DNA from: JAOUEA01 sp963762075
Lineage (GTDB): Bacteria; Actinomycetota; UBA4738; HRBIN12
Reading direction: 5' to 3'
DNA length: 64,000 bases
Assembly (NCBI GenBank): GCA_963762075.1
Contig: CAVXJC010000007.1
Coordinates: 124,001 to 188,000 of the forward strand
Shown: one piece after another, positions 12,157 to 21,168 of the stretch
Position numbering within the stretch: position 1 is the stretch's first letter
Layout of the letters: every line of letters starts with the position of its first letter
Notes under the pieces: generated by a model
What the model was told of the DNA's origin: nothing
Databases searched by the model: none
The model's input: only the letters and a program-made list of their open reading frames with translations
Position numbers and translations under genes: made by a program

Positions 12157-13883
12157 GAGCCATCCTTGCGGAGGAAGCGCTCGAGCTTCGTGATCGGCCA
12201 GGCGTTGATGACATCGCGCTTGGTCACCCACCCGCGCTGTGCAGTTGCCACGCCGAACCGCATCATCTCGAGGTGACCGACGGCGTGTGAGTCCGTGTCG
12301 ATCGCGAACTTCACCCCGTGGCGCCGAGCCCACAACACGTGCTCGTCACGCAGGTCGAGCCGGTCGGGGTACGCGTTGATCTCGAGCGCCGTGCCGGTCT
12401 TCCCCGCCGCTTCGAACACCGCCTCGAGATCGAGCTCGATCGGATCGCGAGCACCGATCTTCCGGGTCGTGAGGTGTCCGATGATGTTGACGTTCGGATG
12501 TTCGATCGCTCGGACCACACGCCGGGTCATCGCCTCTTTCGACTGCCCGAAGTGCGAATGCACCGACGCCACGGTGAGATCGAAGTCGTCGAGGAAGCGC
12601 TCGTCCCAGTCGACCCCTCCGTCGGGGTCGATGTTGAGCTCGGTGCCGTGCAGCAACCGCATCGAGCCGAATCGCTCCTGGAGCTCGCGCACACGCTGCC
12701 GCTGGGCAAGCATCTTCTCATCTGTCATGCGCTGCATGTACAGGTTGGGGGCGTGATCAGTGACCGCGTAGTAGCGATAGCGACGCTCCGCGGCCGCCTC
12801 GAGCATGCGTTCCAGCGGCGCGAGCCCGTCGGTGAGGTCGGTGTGCGTGTGCAGGTCTCCCCTGATCTGCTTCAGGGTGATCAGGTCGGGAAGCGCCCCC
12901 GCGAGTCCCGCCTCGATCTCGCCCCGGTCCTCGCGCAACGTGGGCTCGATATAGGGCAGACCGAGTCGCTCGTACACCGCTTCCTCCGTATCGGCGGCTA
13001 GCAGCCTGCCCGTCTTCGCGCGGAACAGTCCGTACTCGTTGAGCTTGAGACCCGCGCGGACCGCCATCTCCCTGATGCGGATGTTGTGCGCCTTCGAACC
13101 CGTGAAATAGATCATCGCCGCGCCCCACGCATCGAGGTCGATGACACGCAGGTCGACCTGGAGCCCTGCACCCGTGACGACCGAGGACTTCGTCTCGCCT
13201 TTCGCGATCACACGGTTCACCGTGTGGTGACCGACGAACGCATCCATCACCGATCCGGGCCGGCCACTCGCCACGAGCAGATCGACATCGCCGACGGTCT
13301 CCGCCATGCGGCGGAGCGACCCCGCGTACGCCACCCGGCGCACATCGCGGATCTTCGCGAGGCGATCGAGCAGCTCCTGCGCGACCTCGAGAGCGACGTT
13401 GACCTGGGTCCTTCCGGTGCTGGAGCGGAGCCGCCGTACGCCGTCGATCACGTTGCGCTCGGTGGTGCGGGAGAAACCCTTCAAGCCAGCCAGCTCGCCA
13501 CGCTCGGCTGCTCGGAGCAGCTCGTCCACCGTGCCGATGCCCAGGTCGTTGTGAACGGCCAGCGCCTTCTTCGGCCCGAAACCCGCGATCGCGGTCATCT
13601 CTCGCACGCCGGCAGGCACCTGAGCGCGGAGATCCTCGAGCTCCGCGAAGCTACCCGTCTTCAGATACTCGGTGACCTTCGCCGCGATCGACTTGCCCAC
13701 CCCTGGGATCGCGAGCACTCCGCGGTCATCGAGATCGGCGATCTCGTCGGGGAAGCCGCCGACAGCACGCGCAGCCTTCTCGTAGGCCCTGGGCTTGTAC
13801 GGATCGCCGGTGACGATCGCCAGCAGATCGGCGTACTCCTGGAGGGCCCGTTCGACCTGATCGTTCGATCGAGGCACCGACAC
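12153..13883 (-). CDS. polX: DNA polymerase X family protein with PHP domain
   Basis: A 576-residue bacterial PolX, a gap-filling repair polymerase. Helix-hairpin-helix motifs (residues 55-110) precede the nucleotidyltransferase site with GS at 188-189, Asp199 and Asp201 and a third Asp near 244. The C-terminal PHP domain starts at residue 340 with H345 and H347 and carries further His/Asp metal ligands (TDHAPN, VHSHFG, DTDSHA); in other bacteria this domain gives 3'-5' exonuclease activity. Length and domain order match the family. The gene starts 3 bp after argF and ends inside the start of the glycosylase gene, so two repair genes are probably cotranscribed and coupled. Confidence 0.93.
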   Translation of the reverse strand: MSVPRSNDQVERALQEYADLLAIVTGDPYKPRAYEKAARAVGGFPDEIADLDDRGVLAIPGVGKSIAAKVTEYLKTGSFAELEDLRAQVPAGVREMTAIAGFGPKKALAVHNDLGIGTVDELLRAAERGELAGLKGFSRTTERNVIDGVRRLRSSTGRTQVNVALEVAQELLDRLAKIRDVRRVAYAGSLRRMAETVGDVDLLVASGRPGSVMDAFVGHHTVNRVIAKGETKSSVVTGAGLQVDLRVIDLDAWGAAMIYFTGSKAHNIRIREMAVRAGLKLNEYGLFRAKTGRLLAADTEEAVYERLGLPYIEPTLREDRGEIEAGLAGALPDLITLKQIRGDLHTHTDLTDGLAPLERMLEAAAERRYRYYAVTDHAPNLYMQRMTDEKMLAQRQRVRELQERFGSMRLLHGTELNIDPDGGVDWDERFLDDFDLTVASVHSHFGQSKEAMTRRVVRAIEHPNVNIIGHLTTRKIGARDPIELDLEAVFEAAGKTGTALEINAYPDRLDLRDEHVLWARRHGVKFAIDTDSHAVGHLEMMRFGVATAQRGWVTKRDVINAWPITKLERFLRKDGS

Positions 13884-13886
13884 GCC

Positions 13887-14807
13887 TCAGGCGGCGCCGA
13901 GCAACCGCAGCAACAACGCCTTCTGGGTGTGCAGGCGGTTCTCGGCCTGGTCCCACACGGCCGATCGTGGTCCGTCCAAGACTTCGGCGGTGATCTCCTG
14001 ACCCCGATGGGCAGGAAGGCAGTGCAGCACGACCACGTCTTCCGCCGCGAGATCGACGAGTGCTTGTGTCACTTGGAACGAGGTGAACATCAGCAAGCGC
14101 TCATCGGCCTCGGCCTCCTGCCCCATGCTCGCCCACACGTCGGTGTAGAGCGCGTCGGCGCGACGAGCCGCCTCGACAGGGTCGTTCGTCACCTCGACGG
14201 CGCCTCCCGTCTCGGCTGCGATCTCGGTCGCCCGTTGCACGATCTGCGGGATCGGCTCGAACCCCGGGGGGGTAGCCACCCGCACTCGCATGCCGGCTTT
14301 GGCTCCTCCGAGCAACAGTGAATGCGCGACGTTGTTGCCGTCGCCCAGGTACGCAAGGGTGCGTCCATCGAGCGCACCGATCCGCTCACGCAGCGTCAAC
14401 AGATCCGCGAGCGCCTGGCATGGGTGCTCGAAGTCCGAGAGGGCATTGACGACCGGAACGTCCGCGGTCCCCGCCAGCACCTCGAGGCGTTCCTGCTCGA
14501 AGGTTCGCAGGACGATGGCATCGACGTAGCGCGTGAGCACGCGCCCGGTGTCTTCGATGGTCTCTCCTCTGCCGAGCTGGAGCTCGCTCGCGGACAGCAC
14601 CACTGCATGTGCGCCGAGCTGCGCCACCCCGACCTCGAACGAGACGCGCGTGCGTGTGCTCGGCTTCTCGAAGATCAAGGCTATCGACCGGCCGGCCAGG
14701 CGCCCCTCGTACGCATCGGGACGAGCCTTCACGTCGGCGGCGAGGTCGAGCAGCTCGCCGAGCTCCTTGGGGCTCAGATCGTCGACAGACAGGTACGCCG
14801 TGTCCAC
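13887..14807 (-). CDS. argF: Ornithine carbamoyltransferase
   Basis: The 306-residue enzyme forms citrulline from ornithine and carbamoyl phosphate in arginine synthesis. The carbamoyl-phosphate motif STRTR is at residues 50-54, HPCQ at 128-131 and the ornithine-side HCLPAHRG motif near residue 262; this last motif separates it from aspartate carbamoyltransferase, which is encoded elsewhere in the window as pyrB. No other arginine gene is nearby, which is unusual for argF. Carbamoyl phosphate would come from the carAB gene. No arginine operator could be recognised. Confidence 0.92.
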   Translation of the reverse strand: MDTAYLSVDDLSPKELGELLDLAADVKARPDAYEGRLAGRSIALIFEKPSTRTRVSFEVGVAQLGAHAVVLSASELQLGRGETIEDTGRVLTRYVDAIVLRTFEQERLEVLAGTADVPVVNALSDFEHPCQALADLLTLRERIGALDGRTLAYLGDGNNVAHSLLLGGAKAGMRVRVATPPGFEPIPQIVQRATEIAAETGGAVEVTNDPVEAARRADALYTDVWASMGQEAEADERLLMFTSFQVTQALVDLAAEDVVVLHCLPAHRGQEITAEVLDGPRSAVWDQAENRLHTQKALLLRLLGAA

Positions 14808-14841
14808 GGCGCGGAGTCTATCGGCATCGCCCCCGGCGGGG

Positions 14842-17226
14842 TCAACCGGCGCGGAGCTCCGCCTCGAACGCTCCCTCGACGCGCTCGACGATCGCGGCGA
14901 GGATCGGATCGCTCTCGCCGCCCGTCAGCGTGCGATCGGTCGCACGAAGATCGATCGCGAATGCAAGGCTCTTCGTTCCCGGCGTCAGTGGGGGGCCGCG
15001 GAAGACATCGAAGAGCAGGCAGCGATCCAAGAGATCGCCTGCGGCTTCCTCGATCACCGCTTGCACCGCCGCCGCGGCGATATCGTCGGCGACCACGAAC
15101 GCCAGGTCGCGACGAACCGGGGGGAACCGCGGCACGTCGCGCACCACGACCGGTGCCGAGGCAGCGGTCATCAACGTGTCGAGCACGAGCTCGCCCACGG
15201 CCAGCCTGCCGAGGACCTCGTGCTGCCGGGACGCCCGCGGGTGTGCCTCGCCCACGACACCGGCGGGCGCATCGTTGACGAGCACGATCGCCGAGCGACC
15301 AGGGTGGAAGGGGAAGCCGGCGGCGGCGCCCAGCTTCCAGTCGTGAACTCCGAGCTCGATCATCATCGAGCCGAGCACCCCCGTCGCGTCGAGGGCGTCG
15401 AACGGCCGGGCCTCGGCGTACCAGCCCTCGTCAGCCTGGCCCGTGATCGTGAAGGCGACATGCTGGCGCTCGACGACCTGGTCGCCGTCGAGCTCGAATA
15501 CGGTTCCCGCCTCGAAGATCGCGACCTGCCCCGTGCCGCGAGCCTGGTTGCGGGCGACGACGTTCACGAGTCCGGGCAGGATGCGTGTCCGAAGCGATCC
15601 CTCGTCGGCCTGGAGCGGGTTCGTGACCGGCACCGCCACGGTGTCGCCTCCCCAGAGGAGGTCGGCGTCGGAAGCGAACGTCATCAACCGCACCTCGCGG
15701 AGGCCACAGCGCACCAGCGCATCGACCGCGCGCATCCGGAAACGATAGGCCTGCGGCATTCCGCCCGCCTGACCGGTCGAGGGCACGTGCGTGCCGATAC
15801 GGTCGTAGCCGAGAAGGCGAGCGACCTCCTCGATCAGGTCTACCTCCACCTCGATGTCGACACGGTAGCCGGGTACTTCGACCTCGAGCTCGTCACCGTC
15901 GGTCGAGGGCCGCTGCTTCATGCGGAGACGATCGAAGGCCCCGGCAGCGTCGGTCGGCGTGACCGGATAGGAGAGCAGCGCCGACGCCCGCTTGGGGCGC
16001 ATCGACACCCATCGCCGGGGTGGCGTGTCACCGGCTTCGGCGAGTCCTCGCGACACCGATCCCCCAGCCCACGTCGCCATGAGCTGGGCGCCCCGCTCCG
16101 CGCCGGCCTCGAGCGCTTCGGGATCGGTGCCTCGTTCGAAGCGATGCGATGCCTCGGTGTGCAGGTCGAGTCTGCGGGCGGTTCGCAAGATGCCTGATCG
16201 CGTGAACGAGGCCGACTCCAACAGCACATCGACGGTGTCGCCGGCGACCTCAGACGTCGCTCCACCCATGATGCCCGCGATCGCCACCGGCCGCTCGTTG
16301 TCGCAGATGAGCAGGTCGTCTCCGGCCATGACGCGTTCGACGCCGTCGAGCGTCTTCACGACCTCACCTTCGGCGGCACGGCGTACCACGATCCCCGGAC
16401 CGTCGAGTCGATGCAGGTCGAAAGCGTGCAGCGGCTGCCCGAGCTCCAACATGGCGTAGTTCGTCGCGTCGACGACCGGCGAGATGGGACGCATGCCGCA
16501 CGCCGTCAACCGCGCTTGCGCGCGGATGGGAGTCGATCCGGCTCCGATGCCTCGGATCACGCGCGCAACGTAGCGAGGACACCCGTCGATGGCATCGATG
16601 CGCACCGTCGCGACGAAGTCTGCTCGCTCGCTCGACTCTTCGATGGCGACCGGGAGATCCTCCAGCGGGGTGCCGGTCAGGACCGAGACCTCGCGCGCTA
16701 CTCCCAGCACGCTTAGGAAGTCGGGGCGGTTCGGTTCCACCTCGATGTCGAGCACCTCGTCGTCGAGTCCCAGCGCCTCCGCGACATCATCGCCCGCCGA
16801 GACCGGCTCGCCATTGAGCACGAGGATTCCCTCGTGGACGTCTGCGATCGCGAGTTCTCGCGGCGAACACAGCATGCCGTTCGACACCACCCCTCCCAGG
16901 TCTCGCGGGGCGAGTGGTTCCGACAGCCCCGGCACACGGGATCCGGGCCGGGCCCACGGCACGAGGTCGCCGGCCTCGTAGTTCCGAACCCCTGCGCAGA
17001 CGACGTACTCGCCTGCGCCGTCATCGACGGTGACCACGGTGAGCTTCTGCGAGTTGGGGTGGTCCTCGACCTTCACGACCCGGGCCACGATGACGCCCTG
17101 CACACCGTCCCAGGGACGGAGAACTTCCTCGACCTTCACGCCGTGCAACGTGAGCCGCTCGGCGAGCTCGGCCGCCGAATGCTCGGTCGGACAGAACTCA
17201 CGTACCCACGACCAGACGATCTTCAC
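14842..17226 (-). CDS. pheT: Phenylalanyl-tRNA synthetase beta subunit
   Basis: The 794-residue beta chain of the alpha2-beta2 PheRS. It contains the N-terminal tRNA-binding OB domain (VVKVEDHPNSQKLTVVTVDDG, residues 48-70), the B3/B4 editing region, the B5 domain, the catalytic-like core, and the C-terminal ferredoxin-fold anticodon-binding domain beginning near residue 700 (PRFPPVRRDLAFVV). Length is normal. It overlaps pheS by 4 bp (ATGA), so the two subunits are translationally coupled. It is the last gene of the infC-rpmI-rplT-trmH-pheS-pheT operon. Confidence 0.95.
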   Translation of the reverse strand: MKIVWSWVREFCPTEHSAAELAERLTLHGVKVEEVLRPWDGVQGVIVARVVKVEDHPNSQKLTVVTVDDGAGEYVVCAGVRNYEAGDLVPWARPGSRVPGLSEPLAPRDLGGVVSNGMLCSPRELAIADVHEGILVLNGEPVSAGDDVAEALGLDDEVLDIEVEPNRPDFLSVLGVAREVSVLTGTPLEDLPVAIEESSERADFVATVRIDAIDGCPRYVARVIRGIGAGSTPIRAQARLTACGMRPISPVVDATNYAMLELGQPLHAFDLHRLDGPGIVVRRAAEGEVVKTLDGVERVMAGDDLLICDNERPVAIAGIMGGATSEVAGDTVDVLLESASFTRSGILRTARRLDLHTEASHRFERGTDPEALEAGAERGAQLMATWAGGSVSRGLAEAGDTPPRRWVSMRPKRASALLSYPVTPTDAAGAFDRLRMKQRPSTDGDELEVEVPGYRVDIEVEVDLIEEVARLLGYDRIGTHVPSTGQAGGMPQAYRFRMRAVDALVRCGLREVRLMTFASDADLLWGGDTVAVPVTNPLQADEGSLRTRILPGLVNVVARNQARGTGQVAIFEAGTVFELDGDQVVERQHVAFTITGQADEGWYAEARPFDALDATGVLGSMMIELGVHDWKLGAAAGFPFHPGRSAIVLVNDAPAGVVGEAHPRASRQHEVLGRLAVGELVLDTLMTAASAPVVVRDVPRFPPVRRDLAFVVADDIAAAAVQAVIEEAAGDLLDRCLLFDVFRGPPLTPGTKSLAFAIDLRATDRTLTGGESDPILAAIVERVEGAFEAELRAG

Positions 17227-18278
17227 ATGGCCCCCTGGAACTGCTCGAGCAGCCGCACGTCACCGTCGACGAGCATGCGGATGTCGGGGATCTCATAGCG
17301 CAGCAGGGCGACCCGTTCGATGCCGAGCCCAAACGCGAACCCGGTGTAACGCTCGGAGTCGTACCCGCAATTCTCGAGGACCGCCGGGTGCACCATGCCG
17401 GCCCCGAGCAGCTCGATCCAGCCCGTGCCACAGACCCGGCACCCGACGCCGTCGCAGCGGAAGCATGACACCCCGACCTCGCACCCCGGCTCGACGAACG
17501 GGAAATACGCGGGCCCGAGCCGGATCCGCCGACGCTCTCCGAACATCGCCTTGACGAACACCTCGAGCGTTCCCTTGAGGTCGGCGAACGTGATGCCTTC
17601 GTCGACGGCGAGACCCTCGATCTGGTGAAACACCGGCAGATGCGTGGGGTCCGAGGTCTCACGCCGGTAGACACGCCCAGGGGCCACCACGAAGACAGGG
17701 GGCGGCTGCTTCTGCATCGTTCGGATCTGCACCGCTGAGGTCTCCGTTCGCAGCAGGAGCTCGGGGTGGCCGGGCACGCTCACGAACAAGGAATCCTTCA
17801 TCGTGCGGGCGGGGTGATCGGGCGCGATGTTCAGCGCCTGGAAGTTGTGCCAGTCGTCTTCCACCTCAGGGCCCTCGGCCACCCGGAACCCGAGGTTCGC
17901 GAACACCTCGACGAGGTCGCGCTCGACGATCGACAACGGGTGAAAGGATCCGACACGCGGGCTGCGGCCAGGAAGTGTCATGTCGAGGCGGTCGGCGTCG
18001 AGCAGCGCGTCTTCAGCCAATAGCTCGAGCGTCTCGCGACGCGAGGCGAATGCGGTCTGGAGCGCTTCGCGTGCGGCGTTCACCGCCTGCCCGACGCGCT
18101 TGCGATCGTCCGGGGCGAGTGAGCCCAGCGACTTCTGGATCGCGCTGAAGGGCGCCTTCCTGCCCATGACCTCGATCTGCGCGGCCTCCAGCTCGTCGAG
18201 CGTGGCGGCACGATCGAGCAGAGTCACGCCGCGATCACGCTCTCGCTCGAGCGAGCTCAGCATCTCCTCGGGGTCCAT
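17223..18278 (-). CDS. pheS: Phenylalanyl-tRNA synthetase alpha subunit
   Basis: The 351-residue catalytic subunit. The N-terminal 90 residues form the coiled-coil that contacts tRNA-Phe, followed by the class II core with motif 2 (THLPVFHQIEG) and motif 3 (GFAFGLGIERVALLRY). A cysteine cluster (CFRCDGVGCRVCGTGW, about residues 268-283) could bind zinc and is found in many bacterial PheS proteins. It starts 51 bp after the methyltransferase-kinase fusion gene. Confidence 0.95.
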   Translation of the reverse strand: MDPEEMLSSLERERDRGVTLLDRAATLDELEAAQIEVMGRKAPFSAIQKSLGSLAPDDRKRVGQAVNAAREALQTAFASRRETLELLAEDALLDADRLDMTLPGRSPRVGSFHPLSIVERDLVEVFANLGFRVAEGPEVEDDWHNFQALNIAPDHPARTMKDSLFVSVPGHPELLLRTETSAVQIRTMQKQPPPVFVVAPGRVYRRETSDPTHLPVFHQIEGLAVDEGITFADLKGTLEVFVKAMFGERRRIRLGPAYFPFVEPGCEVGVSCFRCDGVGCRVCGTGWIELLGAGMVHPAVLENCGYDSERYTGFAFGLGIERVALLRYEIPDIRMLVDGDVRLLEQFQGAM

Positions 18279-18329
18279 CAGGGGCCAGAGTCTACCGGCC
18301 GAGGTCGGGCGGACGGTCGCTCCACACCG

Positions 18330-19787
18330 TCACGACACCGAGGCGTGCAGACCTGCGGGCAGCTCCAGATGGAACGTGAGCACGCCGTCATCGATCGTGC
18401 CCCAGCATCGCCCTCCCTGCGCCTCGGCGACGCCCCGAGCGACGAACAAACCGATCTTGCTGCCCGCGCCCTCACCCGGTCGCCGTGGCGTGAAGAGGGG
18501 CTCGACCTCGTCGGGCAGCAACCCGACAACCGATCGCGACGCCCGCACGAACAACCGGAGGCCGGCCGTCTCGGCCTCCACGACGATCGGTCCGTCACGG
18601 CCCCACCACACGAGGGACTCGCAGAACGCCAACAGGCTGGTCTTGAGGCGAGCGGGGTCGACGAAGACGACGACCTCTCCGCCGGACCACTCGATCGCGG
18701 GATGATCCGGATCACGGCGCTGTGCCTGTCCGACTCCGAGGACCAGTTCCCCGACGTCGACCTGTTCGGGGAAGATCTCGAGGGTTCCGCCGACCACCCG
18801 GGCGGAATCGACGAGCTGACGCAGGATCGTGTCCATGCGGTCGGCGTCGTGGACGATGCCTTGGAGCATCAAGGCCCGTTGATCTTCGGTCATCGACTCC
18901 CACCGTCGTTCGAGGGCGTAGCCGAACCCCTTCATCGCCGTCAGGGGCGAACGGATGTCGTGGGCAGCAGCCGCGATGATGCTCTCGAGCGCCTCGGGGG
19001 CGGGCATGTGCCGCCTGGCCCACTCGAACATGCACACGGTCGCGGCAGCGGCGAGGTTGAGCGACTCCGCCCCGCCCGCGTGGGGCACCCGAACCCGCTC
19101 GTCTGCCGCCTCGAGGATCTCGGGGGGAAGTCCTTGCGCCTCGTTGCCGAACACGAAGACGGAATGACCCGAGAGACCGGTCCGGTAGAGATCGGAGCGG
19201 CCGTCGGATGTCATCGCGAGGACCCGAGCCCCGGCCGCCTTGGCCCGGCCGATCACGTCGCTCGTCGCAGCGCCTCGAACGATCGGCAGGTGGAAGACCG
19301 AACCCGCGGACGCGCGCACCGTCTTCGGGTTGTACACGTCCACCGACGTTTCTGAGAACACCACGGCCCCCACGCCGGCAGCGTCGGCCGATCGCAACAC
19401 CGTGCCCGCATTGCCCGGGTCGCGCACCTCGTGCAGCAAGGCGACACAGCCATCGGTGTCGTGCGTGAAAGCGCCCTCGAGTGCTGCGGCGAGATCGACA
19501 TCGAGAAACTCCGCCACGCCCACCAAGGCCTGCGGCGTGACTGTCGACGTCAGGTGGCGAACGACATCGTGGGCAACATGATGCGTGATGACACCTGCCT
19601 GCCGCGCCTCGACCACGATCGGGTCGAGCTCGTCCGCAGTGAAGAGCGTCTCGAGCATGCCTGCGGCGAGCGCCTCGCCCACGGTCTGGGCGCCTTCCAG
19701 CAGGAACCGACGGTCGTGCTCACGCAGGGCGCGCTTGCGGAGCCGGAGGGCGCTCGCCACCTTGGGGTTTCGGGCGGACGTCAGCAC
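18330..19787 (-). CDS. TrmH/SpoU RNA methyltransferase fused to a degenerate histidine-kinase region
   Basis: A 485-residue two-part protein. Residues 1-260 are a SPOUT 2'-O-methyltransferase of the TrmH type: a substrate-binding N-terminal domain, then NAGTVLRSADAAG (126-138), FVFGNEAQGLPPEI (211-224) and HAGGAESLNLAAAATV (236-251), the three knot motifs for SAM. Residues 265-480 look like a histidine kinase: an H-box AAHDIRSPLTAMKG with His276, a second dimerisation helix, and an HATPase-like region. The ATP site is damaged: the N-box Asn is Ser391, the G1 Asp and glycines are replaced (around 419-423), and only a partial G2 box remains (G442, G446). GTG start with GGAGG nine bases upstream, 26 bp after rplT. 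The fusion itself is directly visible; regulation is unknown. Confidence 0.88.
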   Translation of the reverse strand: MLTSARNPKVASALRLRKRALREHDRRFLLEGAQTVGEALAAGMLETLFTADELDPIVVEARQAGVITHHVAHDVVRHLTSTVTPQALVGVAEFLDVDLAAALEGAFTHDTDGCVALLHEVRDPGNAGTVLRSADAAGVGAVVFSETSVDVYNPKTVRASAGSVFHLPIVRGAATSDVIGRAKAAGARVLAMTSDGRSDLYRTGLSGHSVFVFGNEAQGLPPEILEAADERVRVPHAGGAESLNLAAAATVCMFEWARRHMPAPEALESIIAAAAHDIRSPLTAMKGFGYALERRWESMTEDQRALMLQGIVHDADRMDTILRQLVDSARVVGGTLEIFPEQVDVGELVLGVGQAQRRDPDHPAIEWSGGEVVVFVDPARLKTSLLAFCESLVWWGRDGPIVVEAETAGLRLFVRASRSVVGLLPDEVEPLFTPRRPGEGAGSKIGLFVARGVAEAQGGRCWGTIDDGVLTFHLELPAGLHASVS

Positions 19788-19813
19788 ATGTGGTGCCCTC
19801 CGCCGATCGAGGC

Positions 19814-20176
19814 CTACGCCGCCGTCGAAGCCGCTTTCGCCTGCTCGACGAGCGCAGCGAATGCCGCCGGGTCGTTGACCGCGATGTCGGCCAGAATCTT
19901 GCGGTCGAGCTCGATCCCGGCATCCTTCAAGCCGTGCATGAACCGCGAGTACGACAGGCCGTGCGGGCGCGCAGCGGCATTGATGCGAGTGATCCAAAGC
20001 CGACGGAACTGGGCCTTACGGTCACGGCGGTCACGGTAGGCATACATGCCCGAGTGCATGACCTGTTCCTTGGCGGCCCGGTACCGCTTGCGCCGGGTGC
20101 CGGTGTACCCCTTGGCCTGCTCGAGCACCGCACGGCGCTTCTTGTGCGCATGGACCGCTCTCTTCACTCGTGCCAT
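19814..20176 (-). CDS. rplT: 50S ribosomal protein L20
   Basis: The 120-residue protein binds 23S rRNA early in 50S assembly. The N-terminal basic extension (MARVKRAVHAHKKRR), the GYTGTRRKRYRAAKEQVMHS segment and the WITRINAAARPHGLSYSRFM core are diagnostic. It is slightly longer than usual with an Ala-rich end. It lies 3 bp after rpmI in the IF3-L35-L20 operon, where L20 in other bacteria represses its own operon by binding mRNA. Confidence 0.97.
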   Translation of the reverse strand: MARVKRAVHAHKKRRAVLEQAKGYTGTRRKRYRAAKEQVMHSGMYAYRDRRDRKAQFRRLWITRINAAARPHGLSYSRFMHGLKDAGIELDRKILADIAVNDPAAFAALVEQAKAASTAA

Positions 20177-20179
20177 GGC

Positions 20180-20374
20180 TCAGGCCTTCCCCAGCAGTCG
20201 CTTGATCTTTGTCTTCTCCGCGGTGACCTCAGACATGCCTTCGACCCGACGGCGCTGCGCTCCGCTCTTCTTCGTGAGCATGTGATTACCGGTCGCCTTG
20301 CGGTGCAACACTTTTCCCTTGCGGGTAACACGGAAGCGTTTGGAAGTGGCGCTATGGCTCTTCATCTTGGGCAT
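20180..20374 (-). CDS. rpmI: 50S ribosomal protein L35
   Basis: A 64-residue L35 starting MPKMKSHSATSKRFRVTRKG and ending in TKIKRLLGKA, the full family length. The upstream extension of the open frame is non-homologous and overlaps infC, so the ATG at 20374 is the real start. It sits between infC (4 bp) and rplT (3 bp). Confidence 0.96.
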   Translation of the reverse strand: MPKMKSHSATSKRFRVTRKGKVLHRKATGNHMLTKKSGAQRRRVEGMSEVTAEKTKIKRLLGKA

Positions 20375-20378
20375 CGGT

Positions 20379-21047
20379 TCATCCCTCGGTATCGGAAGCG
20401 GGCTCGAGCGCGGCCTCGTCCGCCGCTCCTGCCACGGGCTCCTCGGGTTGATCGTCGTCGGGCGTGTCCGCAGCATCGGTGGAACGAGCGGCTTCGGCCT
20501 CTGCCTTCGCCGCAGCACGGGCCTGTGCCTCTTGGTAGACCTTGTTCGGCGAGATCACCATGATCATGTTGCGCCCTTCCTGCTTGGGCATCGACTCGAC
20601 CACGATGGCCTCCCCGAGGTCGGCCACGAGACGATCCAGGATCTTGCGTCCGAGTTGCGTGTGGGCCATCTCTCGCCCGCGGAACATGATCGTCACTTTG
20701 ACCTTGTTGCCGCCCTTCAGGAACCGGACGACATGGCCCTTCTTCGTGGCGTAGTCGTGTGGGTCGATCTTCGGTCGGAACTTGATCTCCTTCAGGCCGC
20801 TCCGCGACTGCTTGCGGCGGGCCTCCTTCTGACGCACGTCGCGTTCGTACTTGAACTTGCCGTAGTCCATGATGCGGCACACGGGCGGAGTTGCCTGTGG
20901 CGCCACCTCGACGAGGTCGAGATCGAGCTCTTGGGCCTGGCGCAGCGCCTCGCGGGTGTCGATCACCCCGATCTGCTCGCCGTCGGCCCCCACCAGGCGC
21001 ACCTGGGGAGAGCGGATCCGGTCGTTGATTCGCGGATCGGTGGAGAC
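20379..21047 (-). CDS. infC: Translation initiation factor IF-3 (probable GUC start)
   Basis: IF3 keeps the ribosomal subunits apart and checks start-codon choice. The N-domain begins with the conserved RINDRIRSPQVRLVG block and the C-domain contains KFRPKIDPHDY and the RGREM region; a 45-residue Ala/Glu/Asp-rich tail follows. The block RINDRIR lies upstream of the first in-frame GTG (21002), so that GTG cannot be the true start. The codon at the usual IF3 start position is GTC (21045-21047), preceded by a 10-nt perfect Shine-Dalgarno, AGGAGGTGAT, at 21053-21062. Rare start codons are the known basis of IF3 autoregulation in E. coli (AUU). With this start the protein has 222 residues. Confidence 0.9.
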   Translation of the reverse strand, partial: VSTDPRINDRIRSPQVRLVGADGEQIGVIDTREALRQAQELDLDLVEVAPQATPPVCRIMDYGKFKYERDVRQKEARRKQSRSGLKEIKFRPKIDPHDYATKKGHVVRFLKGGNKVKVTIMFRGREMAHTQLGRKILDRLVADLGEAIVVESMPKQEGRNMIMVISPNKVYQEAQARAAAKAEAEAARSTDAADTPDDDQPEEPVAGAADEAALEPASDTEG

Positions 21048-21128
21048 CCCGCATCACCTCCTACAGACGAACGAGCACCGGGCAGGCCCGATGCATGACG
21101 AACACACGGCGTGCACTTCTGGGCGGGA

Positions 21129-21158
21129 AGTATAGGGCTCCGACGTTGGCGATGTCGA
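21129..21158 (-). promoter_or_regulatory. Probable promoter of the infC operon
   Basis: Minus-strand boxes TCGACA (21153-21158) and TATACT (21129-21134) are 18 bp apart, placing the transcript start about 75 nt before the infC start codon. The same TATACT box recurs in front of the FMN riboswitch and mihF. The promoter lies partly at the 5' side of the infC leader and just before the cupin gene stop region. Confidence 0.6.
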
Positions 21159-21168
21159 CGAGTCGAGC

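Noticed and set aside
20362..21057. 231-codon frame with ATG over infC
   Set aside because: Out of phase with IF3; the Shine-Dalgarno touches its start with no spacing, and the product is Arg/Gly-rich.
21066..21101. 11-codon frame (MHRACPVLVRL) in the infC leader
   Set aside because: Its TAG overlaps the infC Shine-Dalgarno, which is suggestive, but it has no ribosome site of its own; treated as chance.
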